64,000 nucleotides of DNA from JADGRA01 sp052143535 (GTDB taxonomy: Bacteria; Myxococcota; Myxococcia; Myxococcales; Myxococcaceae). Shown here in pieces: positions 50,091-59,489 of the stretch. The notes below the pieces were generated by a model. That model searched no databases and had not been told where the DNA came from. It saw only the letters and a program-made list of their open reading frames with translations. The first letter of the stretch is position 1. Each line of letters starts with the position of its first letter. Location: the NCBI GenBank assembly GCA_052143535.1, contig JBKQSS010000014.1, positions 1 through 64,000 of the forward strand. The letters run 5' to 3'. A program made the position numbers and the translations under genes.

Positions 50091-50642
50091 CTACATGGTG
50101 GGACTGGCTGGGGGCGGGCAAACGGTGGCTGGCGTGGGCGGCGGGGGGTTGGTGGGGTCGCCGCCCGGAAGGTCCGAGGGCACCACCACCTCGACACTCA
50201 GGTTCTCATCGGTGCGGAAGGCAAGCTGGCCGATGCACTGCTCGGCCTCCGTCCGCAGCTGCTCCACCTTGGACTGGGCGATGGTGACTTTGGTGTACTC
50301 GTGGTCCGCGGAGGGAGCGTCCTTCTTCGCCACCGCCTCCTGCAGGGCGACGTCCGACTGCTCGGAGATGCGCAGAAGCCCCTTCACCTGGGTGAGCTTC
50401 TCGTTGACGCAGTTCAGCTTCACCACGTCCTTGGTGTTGCGCGCCTCTTCCAGCTTGCCCAGCACCGCCTTGTAGGCGGCCTGCATTTGGGCGACGGCGG
50501 CCGAGCTCCGGCTCAGCTTCTGCGCGTCGGGCACCTCGGAGGCCTTCTCCTCCGGAGGGGCTGCGACGGGGCGCACCGGCGCCTGGGCGAAGGCCGCCGC
50601 CGCAAGCAGTAGGGCTGGAAGGACAAAGGGGCGAGAGGACAT
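50091..50642 (-). CDS. exported coiled-coil protein
   Basis: 183 residues from ATG 50642. 'RPFVLPALLLAAAAFAQAPV' is a signal peptide with cleavage near A-Q-A. Residues 40-145 are helical with heptad-like spacing ('VAQMQAAYKAVLGKLEEARN', 'KVEQLRTEAEQCIGQLAFRT') and contain two cysteines. The end is a Pro-rich tail. I recognise no named family. The same strand and position, 114 bases after the GltG-like gene, suggest it is the last member of the motility/transport gene set or a partner in periplasmic assembly. Confidence 0.7.
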   Translation of the reverse strand: MSSRPFVLPALLLAAAAFAQAPVRPVAAPPEEKASEVPDAQKLSRSSAAVAQMQAAYKAVLGKLEEARNTKDVVKLNCVNEKLTQVKGLLRISEQSDVALQEAVAKKDAPSADHEYTKVTIAQSKVEQLRTEAEQCIGQLAFRTDENLSVEVVVPSDLPGGDPTNPPPPTPATVCPPPASPTM

Positions 50643-50756
50643 GAGGCCTTGAGGCTTACGTTAGGAAGGCCTGGGCGAGGGTGTCAAACACGCTGGTCAA
50701 GGCCGATGGGTCCTGTGGCACCGGGCGCCTCAGGGGGCTGACGCTGCGACGTCATT

Positions 50757-52064
50757 CTACTGGGAGGCGGTGAAGAGGAAGGGGTACTGGACGGCCACCT
50801 CGTCCGGCGGCTTGAAGGGGAAGACCCAACTGCGCATGAGGCTCACAATGCACAAGCCCACCTCGGCGCTGCCCACCGAGTTCTCCTCGAGGCGGATGTC
50901 TCCGGCCCGTCCTGCGGGCGTAATGTTGAAGCGCACCACCACCTTGCCCTTCAGCGTGGGGTTACGCTTCAGCTCCTTCTCGTAGCAGCCGCGGATGGCG
51001 GTGAGACGGGCTTTGATGTAGCGAGCCAGCGCCTCGCGGTCGACGTCCGCGCTGTCTACCTCGGGCGCCGCCGCAGCCACCCGGCCGCTCACCCGGGCGT
51101 CTCCTTTGGAACCGAGCGAGACGTTGCCGCCGCCGGCCGTCCCGACGTCGCCGATGCCGGCCGCGGAACCGGCGCCGCCGCCGCGCGGTCCGCCCACACC
51201 GCCGGTGGTGGCCACCACCACTCCGCCTTGGGCGCCCTTCAGGGCGGTGGCGACGTCCTGGGTGCCGGTGCCCTCGCCGAGCAAGTCCTTGAGGGCTCCC
51301 TGTCCACCGGAGGCGCCGAGAATTTTGAGAATGCCTTTGCTTTGCACCTTCTGGGCGATGGCCGCCTTGCGCGCCTCGTCCGAGGCGGGCTTCTCCTTCT
51401 TCTTCTCGACTTTCTTCTCCACCTTCTCCTCACCCTTCGGCTCCTCCTTGGGCTTCTCCGGCTCGGGGGGCTTGGGCGGGACGAGCAGCTTGGCGAAGCG
51501 GTCCGGTAGCTCGTCCAGCGTCACGTCCGAGTCGGCCGGGGTGGGGGTGAGCGCAATCCACACGGCGGCGGAGAAAAAGAAGAGCACCGAGAGCGCGAGA
51601 ATGCCGAAGAAGGTGTGGTCCAAGGACGACCACAGCGTGCCGCGAAATTCCGCCGGCAGCGCCATGCGCACCGGCGCGGGAGGAGGCGGGACGAATTGAA
51701 ACAACAGGGTGACTTCGCCCAGAGACACCTTGCCCTTGGCCGACTCGTCGAGCTGCAGCGCGTAGACGCTGCCCCGCTTCTGCGCCAGCTTCTGGGTGCG
51801 CAAGGTGGCGAAGTCCACGTCACGCTCGCCCAGGCGGACGCGGCCGTCCATGCGCTCGGTGAAGAGGAGGTAGTAGTGCGTCCCGCGAAAGTCGAAGACG
51901 GGAAAACTGGGCGGTAGGTTGCTGGCGGGAATGACGAAAGTGTTTTTCGCGTCCTGGCCCACCGAGACGCTGTCCGGGCGCCGGATGTGGCGTTCCTCGA
52001 TGATTTTTCCGCCCTGGATGATGCCTACGCGGAGAATTCTGGGACCGGTCGAGGTGCGAGTCAT
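50757..52064 (-). CDS. gltG: GltG/NfsG-like protein: FHA-like, single TM, TonB-like C terminus
   Basis: 435 residues from ATG 52064. Residues 10-130 look like a degenerate FHA fold ('SVSVGQDAKNTFVIPASNLP'). One membrane helix follows at about 165-185 ('FFGILALSVLFFFSAAVWIA'), then a Lys/Glu/Pro-rich periplasmic linker, a Gly-rich stretch, and a C-terminal domain 'LTAIRGCYEKELKRNPTLKG' with 'VVVRFNITPAGRAGDIRLEE', the AgmX/PglI-type TonB-like domain. This is the layout of GltG/NfsG, inner-membrane parts of the Myxococcus gliding or spore-coat transport machine, thought to transmit force or cargo across the periplasm. It is six bases after the small F-like gene. Confidence 0.85.
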   Translation of the reverse strand: MTRTSTGPRILRVGIIQGGKIIEERHIRRPDSVSVGQDAKNTFVIPASNLPPSFPVFDFRGTHYYLLFTERMDGRVRLGERDVDFATLRTQKLAQKRGSVYALQLDESAKGKVSLGEVTLLFQFVPPPPAPVRMALPAEFRGTLWSSLDHTFFGILALSVLFFFSAAVWIALTPTPADSDVTLDELPDRFAKLLVPPKPPEPEKPKEEPKGEEKVEKKVEKKKEKPASDEARKAAIAQKVQSKGILKILGASGGQGALKDLLGEGTGTQDVATALKGAQGGVVVATTGGVGGPRGGGAGSAAGIGDVGTAGGGNVSLGSKGDARVSGRVAAAAPEVDSADVDREALARYIKARLTAIRGCYEKELKRNPTLKGKVVVRFNITPAGRAGDIRLEENSVGSAEVGLCIVSLMRSWVFPFKPPDEVAVQYPFLFTASQ

Positions 52065-52070
52065 TGGGCC

Positions 52071-52382
52071 CTAGAAGGGGTCACGCTCGACGCTCTTGAG
52101 CACCTTGTTGAGGAAGCTCTCGGTGCGATTGAGCTCGTCGAAATTGAGGTTCTGGCGCTGCAAAATATAGAAGGCCTGCGGCTTTTGGATGCGTCCTTCG
52201 ACGGTGATGGCCTCTAGCTTGATGACTTTGCGGCCGCCCTTGGTGCGGGCCTCCTTGGACACCTTGGGAGCTGGCGTGGCCGGAGGCGGGGTGCTGCCGG
52301 CACTGTCCTGGGCTGCGGCGGGAAGTGCCAGCAGCCCCAAGGCGAGTAGCAGGGCGCGGCCGGGCGGGGAGAGAAGCGTCAT
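52071..52382 (-). CDS. small exported protein, GltF/NfsF-position
   Basis: 103 residues from ATG 52382, overlapping the E-like gene by four bases. 'LLLALGLLALPAAAQDSAGS' is a signal peptide. The mature part has a Pro linker, a basic patch, then 'KLEAITVEGRIQKPQAFYIL' and 'QNLNFDELNRTESFLNKVLK'. I recognise it mainly by position between E-like and G-like genes, where the glt and nfs series carry the short F gene. Its role is not known; a small periplasmic assembly factor is plausible. Confidence 0.65.
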   Translation of the reverse strand: MTLLSPPGRALLLALGLLALPAAAQDSAGSTPPPATPAPKVSKEARTKGGRKVIKLEAITVEGRIQKPQAFYILQRQNLNFDELNRTESFLNKVLKSVERDPF

Positions 52383-53713
52383 TTATTGTCCGCCCCAAGC
52401 TTAGCAGGGGCTTGTGCAGGCGGGGTGGCTTGGGTTTTCGAGGCGGGCTTGCCGGACGGCGCCGCCTTGCTGGGCGCAGCGGCCGCCTCCTTGTCCTTCT
52501 CCACTTTGCGCAGCTGGTCCTTCTTCTCGCGCTCCTTCCGGCGCTGCTCGCGGTCGATGCCTTTGGCCGCGTCCTTGAGGTACTGGTCCACCCGGTCGTC
52601 GCTACCGCCCTTTTCCCGGTACGTCTTGAAGTAGGCGATGGCGCGATTCATCCGGTCCACCGTGTCCACTCCGGGCAAGTCCGAGTCCAGGTTGAGGATG
52701 GCGAGGTTGAAGTAGGTGTCGGCCAGCGCCGGCTGCAGCGCCACCACTTTCTGGTACTGGGCCTCGGCCTGCTGAAGCGCCAGCTTTCCCCGGTAGGCGT
52801 TGCCGAGGTTGAGGCGCGCCGGGACGAAGTCCGGCGCCAGGGCCACTGCCGCCTCGAGCTCTCGCACCGCAGCGTCGAAGTCGCCAGCTTCCACCAGCAT
52901 CACGCCGTAGTTGTTGCGCGCCTCGGCGAAGTCCGGGCAGCTCTGTGCCGCGGCGCGGAACTCCTCCCGCGCCAGCGGCCTTTGCTTCAGCTTCAACAGC
53001 GTACTGCCCAGCAGGTTGTGGGTGCCGGCATCCGTCGGGTCCACGGCCCGGGCATTCTCCAGCACCAGCTTGGCCAACTCATACTTGCCCTCGCGGAAGT
53101 AGGCCCCGGCCAGCAGCTGCATGGCGCGGACGTTGCGCTCGTCGTCCTTGAGGACTTTCTTCGCCTCCGCCTCGGCCGCCTGGGGCTGGTTGAGCTGTAA
53201 GAGGGCGAAGGCCAGCGCGTTGCGCGGGCCGGACGCTTCGGGCGCGGCGGTGCAGCGTGCCTGGGCCAGTTGCTGCGCTTCCTGCGCCCGGCCCTGGCGG
53301 CAGAGGAGACGGGCCAGGAAGTCCCAGGCCGCCGCCTGGTCCGGCGCCAGCGCCAGGGCCTGGCGGTAGTCCTTCTCCGCGCCGGCCAAGTCCCCCCGGC
53401 GCTCGGCGAGGACGCCCAAGTCGGTCCAGGCGTGGTCCAGCCGGGAGTCCCGCTGCAGGACGTCATTGAGGGCGCGCTCGGCGCCGGCGGTGTCGCCGGC
53501 CTGGGCCAGCTGCACCGCTTGGGCGAAGCTGGCGCGGGCCGCCGGGTCGTGGGTGGCGGGCGGCGTCACCTTGGGAGGCGGAAGCCCAATCGGCTGGCCT
53601 GGGGCGGCTGCTGCCGCCGGCGGCGGCGCGCCGGCCGCTGCCGGCGCCGGCTTGGGCCCGGAGGCGCAGCTGGCCAGAAGCGCCAGGGCGGAGAGGGCCA
53701 GTCGCGGCCTCAC
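52379..53713 (-). CDS. gltE: GltE/NfsE-like TPR lipoprotein
   Basis: 444 residues from GTG 53713, overlapping the D-like gene by four bases. 'RLALSALALLASCASGPKPA' ends in a lipobox Cys. After a Pro/Ala linker, residues about 80-380 are successive TPR repeats, e.g. 'HAWTDLGVLAERRGDLAGAE', 'AWDFLARLLCRQGRAQEA', 'ARNNYGVMLVEAGDFDAAVR', 'PARLNLGNAYRGKLALQQAE'. The tail is very Lys/Glu/Ala-rich. A TPR lipoprotein in this position is GltE (AglT) in M. xanthus gliding, or NfsE in spore-coat assembly. It is probably at the outer membrane facing the periplasm. Confidence 0.82.
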   Translation of the reverse strand: MRPRLALSALALLASCASGPKPAPAAAGAPPPAAAAAPGQPIGLPPPKVTPPATHDPAARASFAQAVQLAQAGDTAGAERALNDVLQRDSRLDHAWTDLGVLAERRGDLAGAEKDYRQALALAPDQAAAWDFLARLLCRQGRAQEAQQLAQARCTAAPEASGPRNALAFALLQLNQPQAAEAEAKKVLKDDERNVRAMQLLAGAYFREGKYELAKLVLENARAVDPTDAGTHNLLGSTLLKLKQRPLAREEFRAAAQSCPDFAEARNNYGVMLVEAGDFDAAVRELEAAVALAPDFVPARLNLGNAYRGKLALQQAEAQYQKVVALQPALADTYFNLAILNLDSDLPGVDTVDRMNRAIAYFKTYREKGGSDDRVDQYLKDAAKGIDREQRRKEREKKDQLRKVEKDKEAAAAPSKAAPSGKPASKTQATPPAQAPAKLGADNK

Positions 53714-56700
53714 TTGTCCCCCCCGGAAGGAAGCTTCCCGGCCGGTGCCGCGTCCGGCGGCGGCGGCTTCCCCTCCAGCGTCACCACCAGCCCGTCCGGG
53801 TGGGTGACGTCCAGGGCGAGGCTCGACTTGGGCTCCTTCAACACCGGGTACTCCTTGGGACGGTAGCGGTTGAGCGCCTCCAGCGTGCGCTTCGTCCACT
53901 CGTCGTTGATTCTGTTTTTCCGGGCCTCGGTGAGGGTGGCCACGTAGCTTTCCACCGCCTTGTCCTCGAGGGCGGCCGTCTGCTGTTGCAGCTGGTCCTG
54001 GTAGGAGGCCACCGCCTCGTCCCCCAGCCGCTTCACCTCGGGCGGCGTGGGCGTCTCGAGAATGGTTTGGCCGAAACGCTCCAGGGCGAAGCCCTTGCGG
54101 TACAGGGAGGCCAGCGTCCACTCGAGGCGCTTGTATTTGAAGACTTCCCCGTAGGCGTCATTCACCTTCTTCACCGCCGCGCGCTTCACGGTGAAGCTTT
54201 TCTCCAGCGCCTTTCCCCGGCCGCCAATTTTGAGCTTGTCGAACTCCTTAAACTGGTACTCGGCCAGCTGGAAGCGGGCCTGGGCGGCGGCCTCGGCGGC
54301 CAACGGTGCGGCCTCCGGCTTGAGGCCGCGGCGGTCAAATTCCCGCGCCGCCTCCTCGAAGGCGCGGCGCGCGGCGCGCTCGTCCCCCAGCTTCTGGTAG
54401 GCCTCGCCGATGCGCTTCTCGGCGTCCACCACCAGCTCCGCCTGCTGCGGCTTGCTCGAGAACTTCTTCACGAAGGCCTCCAGGGCCTTAATTTCTCCCT
54501 TCGGGTCTCCCTGCTTCTCGTAGAGGAGCGCTGCCCGGTACTGGTTTTTCGGCGCGTCTTCGGCGTTGGGGAAGAGCTCCACGTAGCGGGTGAACGTCTG
54601 CGCCGCGTCGCGGTAGCGCTGCTGCCCTTCCAAGAGGCGGCCGGCGTTGAAGAGCGCGGCCTCCCTATTCTTGCTGGCCGGGTAGTCCTTCACCAGGCGC
54701 TGGTAATTCTCCACCGCCTTGTCGAAGTCGTAGCTATTTTCGGCGTTGACGGCGACCCGGAAGAGGGCGGCGTCGGCCAGCTTGCTGTTGGGGTACTCGC
54801 GGAAAATTCGCTCGTACAGCTTGAGGGCTGACTCGAAGCGCCGGGTATTCTCGTAACAGACGGCGGCGTTGTTGAGTGCCTTGTCGGCAAACTCGTTTTT
54901 CGGGTCCTCGTCGACCAAGGCGATGTACTTCTTGGCGGCGTTCTCGTAGTCGCCCTTGGCCATCAACTCATCGGCCAGCTTGAAGCGCCCGGCCAGCTTG
55001 AATTTGTTGAGGTCCTTGTAGAGGTCACTCTTCGGGTCGATGACGGTGCTGTTTTGGGCCAGCCGCGCTGACACCTCCTCGACGCTCTTCCAGTCCTTGT
55101 CGACGAGGTAGCTCTCGACGATGAGGTTGGTGGCGAATTTGGCCACCTCGTTGCGCGGGTAGCTCTGGATAATTTGCTCGAAGCGCTTGCGGGACTCGGG
55201 AAAGTTGTTGTGCGCGTAGTACAGCTCGGCTGCCTTGTACGCCACGCCTGGCGCCTTGTCCTCTTGGCCGTAGCCGGCGACATAGGCGTCGGAGGCGGCG
55301 ATGAATTGCTTCTCCACCTCGGCCAGCGGGATGGGCTTGACTTGCTCGCCTTCCGGTCGGTCCTTGCTGCGCAGCACCGGGTAGGTGGCCAGCTTCTTGT
55401 CCCGCTGCAGCTGCTCGAGCAGCTTCTGCCAGGCCAGCACCGCGTTGAAGGCGGCGTCCTTGGTGTAGCGGCTGTCGGCGGTGGAGTTGCGGACGGCGTC
55501 GTAGTTTTTGGCCGCCGCGGCGAATTGCAGCGAGTTGTACTGGCACTCGGCGGCAAAGAATTGCACCTCGTAAGCATTCTTGCTGCGCGGGTAGCGCTGC
55601 AGGTAAGCGGAGTAGGCGCGGGCGGCAATCTCGAAAGCGGCCTTCGCCTCCTCCAGCTTCCCCTGCTGTTTGAGGGACAGGGCCTGCTGGTGGTGGTAGA
55701 CGGCGCTTCCATAGAGGCTCTTCTCGGCCAGCGCCTGCACCTGGCTGATGAAGTCCGGGTCTCCCTTGTGCTTCGCGTACCAGGCGGTGCCCGGCCCATA
55801 GGAGGTGGCCAGCTTCTCGGACTCCTTGAAGGCCTCGTCCAGCTTCCGGTCCCGCTCGTAGGCCTCGACAATGCGCTGCTGGACGAAGGGCGCGTCGTCC
55901 ATGGTGGGGTTTTTGGCCAGCGCCAACTGGTAGGCGGCCACCGCCTCGGAGTGCCGCGTCTGGTCGAAGAAGACGTCGCCCATCTTCTTGTAGACCTCGG
56001 CCTCGTAGGGCCGCGGGCCTAGCTTGGCGAAAACGGCCTTGGCCCTGTCGAGCGAGCCCCACTTCTCGTCGGCCAGGCTGATGGCCGCGTACTGCAGCGC
56101 CTCGTTTCGGAGGTCCCCGCCCGCGTCGGTGCCCTTCTCCTTGGCTTGCGCTTGGTAGTAGTCGGCCAGGGCGAGGAAACGGCTGACCGCGTCGTCGAAG
56201 CGGTCCATTTTGTAATACGTCCAACCCAGCTTGTAGAGCGCCTTGTCGTAGAGCGGGCTCTGGGTGTCCTTGACCGCGGCCTCGTAGGCCTCGGCAGCCT
56301 TGGCCAGCGCTCCCTTGTCGTTGTAGGCGTCGAAGTAGTACTCGCCGATGCGCACCCAGGCCTCGGTGACGAAGCTGCTCCTCGGGTAACGAGAGATGAG
56401 CGTCTTGTAGGCGACTTGGCCGTTGTCGAAGTCGTTCTGCTTCTCCAGGCAATAACCCAAGAGGTAGTAGGCGGCGTCGTTGAGTTTGTAGGCCGGGAAG
56501 CGGGTAATGAGTTGTTGGTAAATGGCGATGGAGGGCTGGAAGTCCGGCACCGGCTCGGGCGGCGGCTCGGCGGTGGGGTTGGCCTCGGTGGCCTTCAGCT
56601 TGTCCTCGTACTCGCGCAGGGCGATGAGGTGGTCGTCGCTGGAGCGCTCGTAGTACAGCTCCGCCAGGCGGAACATGACGTCCGGGGTGTAGTGGGCGTC

Positions 56701-57144
56701 ATCCGGGTAGCGCTGGAGGAATTCCTCAAACTGGGCGATGGCGTCCAGCCGCTCCTTGCGCTCGAGGACTTCCAAGTCTCGGATGGACTTCTCGTAGGCA
56801 GCGGCCAGCGCGCTGCGCTTCTCCTCGTACTTCTTCTGCACCAGAAGCTGGACGTCCTTGCGAAACTCCGTCGCTTCCGACTCGTAGTGCTCAATCGCCA
56901 GGCCGATGTCGTCGAGCTGCTTTTGCTCCTCGGGGGTGCGTCCAAGGCCCCTCAGTGGGTTGGGCGGCGGCGCGTTCTCCGGGGCCACGTCTGCTTTGTC
57001 CGCCTCGCTGGCCGGCGCCTCCGGGCCCTGCGCCGGGGCGGGTGGCGCGGGCTTGGTCGCCGCGGACTTCTTGCTGGCCGGACGAGCGGCAGGTGCAGCC
57101 GGGGCCTGCGCGGCCACCAACAGGAGGAAGGGAAGGAGCAGCAT
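53710..57144 (-). CDS. gltD: GltD/NfsD-like large TPR protein
   Basis: 1,144 residues. 'MLLLPFLLLVAAQAPAAPAA' is a signal peptide, so the protein acts in the periplasm. A Lys/Ala/Pro linker and short coiled coil lead into TPR-like repeats from about residue 140 to 1,000: 'DVMFRLAELYYERSSDDHLI', 'AAYYLLGYCLEKQNDFDNGQ', 'ALYKLGWTYYKMDRFDDAVS', 'AALFNAGRLLEGQQRYRDAA'. The length and place in the operon match the D gene of glt and nfs clusters. It probably scaffolds the periplasmic part of the machine. Eight bases separate it from the upstream C-like gene. Confidence 0.82.
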   Translation of the reverse strand: MLLLPFLLLVAAQAPAAPAARPASKKSAATKPAPPAPAQGPEAPASEADKADVAPENAPPPNPLRGLGRTPEEQKQLDDIGLAIEHYESEATEFRKDVQLLVQKKYEEKRSALAAAYEKSIRDLEVLERKERLDAIAQFEEFLQRYPDDAHYTPDVMFRLAELYYERSSDDHLIALREYEDKLKATEANPTAEPPPEPVPDFQPSIAIYQQLITRFPAYKLNDAAYYLLGYCLEKQNDFDNGQVAYKTLISRYPRSSFVTEAWVRIGEYYFDAYNDKGALAKAAEAYEAAVKDTQSPLYDKALYKLGWTYYKMDRFDDAVSRFLALADYYQAQAKEKGTDAGGDLRNEALQYAAISLADEKWGSLDRAKAVFAKLGPRPYEAEVYKKMGDVFFDQTRHSEAVAAYQLALAKNPTMDDAPFVQQRIVEAYERDRKLDEAFKESEKLATSYGPGTAWYAKHKGDPDFISQVQALAEKSLYGSAVYHHQQALSLKQQGKLEEAKAAFEIAARAYSAYLQRYPRSKNAYEVQFFAAECQYNSLQFAAAAKNYDAVRNSTADSRYTKDAAFNAVLAWQKLLEQLQRDKKLATYPVLRSKDRPEGEQVKPIPLAEVEKQFIAASDAYVAGYGQEDKAPGVAYKAAELYYAHNNFPESRKRFEQIIQSYPRNEVAKFATNLIVESYLVDKDWKSVEEVSARLAQNSTVIDPKSDLYKDLNKFKLAGRFKLADELMAKGDYENAAKKYIALVDEDPKNEFADKALNNAAVCYENTRRFESALKLYERIFREYPNSKLADAALFRVAVNAENSYDFDKAVENYQRLVKDYPASKNREAALFNAGRLLEGQQRYRDAAQTFTRYVELFPNAEDAPKNQYRAALLYEKQGDPKGEIKALEAFVKKFSSKPQQAELVVDAEKRIGEAYQKLGDERAARRAFEEAAREFDRRGLKPEAAPLAAEAAAQARFQLAEYQFKEFDKLKIGGRGKALEKSFTVKRAAVKKVNDAYGEVFKYKRLEWTLASLYRKGFALERFGQTILETPTPPEVKRLGDEAVASYQDQLQQQTAALEDKAVESYVATLTEARKNRINDEWTKRTLEALNRYRPKEYPVLKEPKSSLALDVTHPDGLVVTLEGKPPPPDAAPAGKLPSGGDK

Positions 57145-57152
57145 GGAGGGGC

Positions 57153-59489
57153 CTAGTCGACGTCCTTCAGGACTTCCTTGAATTCGTCGTCCAGCGCCTT
57201 CAGCTCGCGGTCCTTCTGCGAGGCGGCCTTCTGGATGTCGGTCGTCTTGTCGCGCTTTCGGGTGAAGGCCACGTCCACCACGCCGACGTCGGCCTTCAAA
57301 ACCAAGTCATAGAATTGTCCCCGCACCCGGCGGAAGCTGTCGAAGGCGATTCTGCCCACCAGCTGCCCGGCCTCGCCCGAGGCCCGAGTCTCGTCGCCGT
57401 TGTACTGCTGCAACAGAAGCTGCTCGACCAGCACCTTGTCCCGAATCTCATCGCCCTTCTTTCGCACCCGGTTCTGCAGCGCCACCTTGGCCGCCTCGTT
57501 CCGCTGGGCGATGGCGTTGAGACGGGTGCGGGTGGCGTGGGCCCGGGCGATGACGGCCAGGGCGGCTGGGTCGGTCAGCCGCCCTTCGGCCTGGGCGATG
57601 ACTTGGTGGGCCTGGGACTCGATGGAGGTGACTTCGGCCCGCAGCTGCTCCTCGCCGGCGAGGGAGGTGTCCACCTTGGCGCGGGCGTCGCGGAGCTCGG
57701 CGCGCAGCGCTTCAATCTCCTTGGCCAGGGCGATGGCCGACTGCTGCTCGGTGCGCACCCGCTCCTGGAAGGCCCTCTCGTCGGCGGCTGTCCCCTTGCG
57801 TTGGCCGCGGGTGTCCACCACCCACTTCTGCACCGCCGCCAACATGGCATTCATACTCTGCAGCTCGTAGCTCAGGTGGAAGGCCTCCCGGTCGAGGGCG
57901 TCCACTCTGTCCTGCATGGCTTTTCGGCGGCTGGCCACCGCGTTGTTGGAGGTGGGCAGCGAGGCGAGCTGGGTCCGCGCGGTCGAGTCGCCGGCCCGCA
58001 GCGCCTTCAACTGCGCCTTCTCCTCGGCGTTGAGCACCGGAGTCACCAGCTCGATTTCGACGTCGGTCAGCGTCTGCTCGGCGGACACCAGGGCATTGGA
58101 GATGGCGTCGGCGCGGGTGTAGCCCTCCTGGAGGGCCGGGAATGCCTCCATGCCGCGCTCGCCGAGCGTCTTGAGGATGCGGTCGGCCAGCGTCTGCCCG
58201 TCGCTGACCCCCCGGCGTCCGTCCTCCATCGCCTTCACCACGTTGAGGGCGTCGTCCACTTCGGACTGGGTGGTGGCCCACTTGAGGGCCACCGGCGGAA
58301 GCAGCGTGTTGACGTCCAGGTTGCGCTCGTTGCGAAGCAAGAGGTTGTCGAAGTAGGCCACCGGGTCCTTGTTGACGTTGAGCAGCGCGTCGAGCTCGTC
58401 CCGCACTGGGGCATAGGTGTTGATGACGCCGTTGTAGGTGTCGGTGGCCTCGCCGTAGCGCTTCAGCTTGAGGAGCAGGTGGCCCTGGAGAATTTGGGCC
58501 TGCGGGGCCAGCGTCGAGTCGGGCGCCACCAACAATAGAATGTCGGTCGCATTCTTCGCCCCTTCGAAGTCGCCGGCCCGCACTTTGGCCCAGGCCGTCT
58601 CGTAGATGCTCTCCGGGAAGGACTCGCTTTCGCGCGGCACCTCCTGGTAGCGGTCGATGGCCTCGGCAAACTTGCCTTGCTCCACCAGCACCCGGCCGGC
58701 CGAGAGATTGGCCAGCTCCACCAGCTTCTGCTCGGTCGCGTCTTTGGGCTTGCTGTTGGCCACCTCGGAGAAGCGGGCCAGGGCGGCGTCGTAGTTGCCG
58801 CGCTCCACCTCGATGACGCCGAGGAAGTAGAGGGCCTGAAGGCGGTAGCGCCCCTCCGGCTGGGCGGCCAGCCGCTCGAAGGCCTCCGCCGCCTGCGACA
58901 GCCGCTGCGCCGGTGGCACGTCGGTGCGCTTGAAGAGCCACTTGCCGTAGATGTAGGCCAGCTCCGGCGGCAGCTCGCCGTTGGGCCCGCGAGCGCGCTG
59001 GATGTAGGGCTCGATGTTGCTGAAGTCGTTGAGGCGGCTGGTGGCTTGAAGGTATTCGGCCAGCGCCTCATGGTAGCGGGGGCTGTCCAGGGTGAGCAGC
59101 GTGCGCAGGTAGACGCGCGCGCTCCCCCAGTTTCGCTGCTGGTAGAGGGCGTCGCCCAAATAGAAGAGCGCCTCGGGGTACTTGGGGCTCCTTTGGAATG
59201 TCTTGTCCCCCACCAAGTCATAGAAGAGGACGGAGGCGGTGGCGTAGTCGCCGAGCAGGTACTGAATCTCCCCGTCGCTGAAGCGGCGTAGCAGCGCCTC
59301 CTCACCGGTGGGCTCGGCCTGGCCGACGTACTGTGTCTCCACCACCTGGAGGTTGTCCTCGGCATTCTTCGCCTGGGCCTGGACCAGCTCCACCTGGGCG
59401 GCCAACTGAGCGGTGGAGCGGCCCTGCGCCGACGCCGTGCCGGCGAGCAGCGCCGGCAGCAGCGCGACCCACCCGGCGCCTCGCATCAC
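57153..59489 (-). CDS. GltC/NfsC-like TPR and coiled-coil periplasmic protein
   Basis: 778 residues from ATG 59489. 'GAGWVALLPALLAGTASAQG' is a signal peptide. Residues about 60-380 hold TPR repeats ('YPEALFYLGDALYQQRNWGS', 'GRYRLQALYFLGVIEVERGN'). Residues about 480-720 are long helices of coiled-coil type ('EQQSAIALAKEIEALRAELR'). The position just before the D-like gene suggests it is the C component, but a specific family match cannot be made by eye. Probably a periplasmic scaffold. It overlaps the preceding gene by four bases. Confidence 0.65.
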   Translation of the reverse strand: MMRGAGWVALLPALLAGTASAQGRSTAQLAAQVELVQAQAKNAEDNLQVVETQYVGQAEPTGEEALLRRFSDGEIQYLLGDYATASVLFYDLVGDKTFQRSPKYPEALFYLGDALYQQRNWGSARVYLRTLLTLDSPRYHEALAEYLQATSRLNDFSNIEPYIQRARGPNGELPPELAYIYGKWLFKRTDVPPAQRLSQAAEAFERLAAQPEGRYRLQALYFLGVIEVERGNYDAALARFSEVANSKPKDATEQKLVELANLSAGRVLVEQGKFAEAIDRYQEVPRESESFPESIYETAWAKVRAGDFEGAKNATDILLLVAPDSTLAPQAQILQGHLLLKLKRYGEATDTYNGVINTYAPVRDELDALLNVNKDPVAYFDNLLLRNERNLDVNTLLPPVALKWATTQSEVDDALNVVKAMEDGRRGVSDGQTLADRILKTLGERGMEAFPALQEGYTRADAISNALVSAEQTLTDVEIELVTPVLNAEEKAQLKALRAGDSTARTQLASLPTSNNAVASRRKAMQDRVDALDREAFHLSYELQSMNAMLAAVQKWVVDTRGQRKGTAADERAFQERVRTEQQSAIALAKEIEALRAELRDARAKVDTSLAGEEQLRAEVTSIESQAHQVIAQAEGRLTDPAALAVIARAHATRTRLNAIAQRNEAAKVALQNRVRKKGDEIRDKVLVEQLLLQQYNGDETRASGEAGQLVGRIAFDSFRRVRGQFYDLVLKADVGVVDVAFTRKRDKTTDIQKAASQKDRELKALDDEFKEVLKDVD

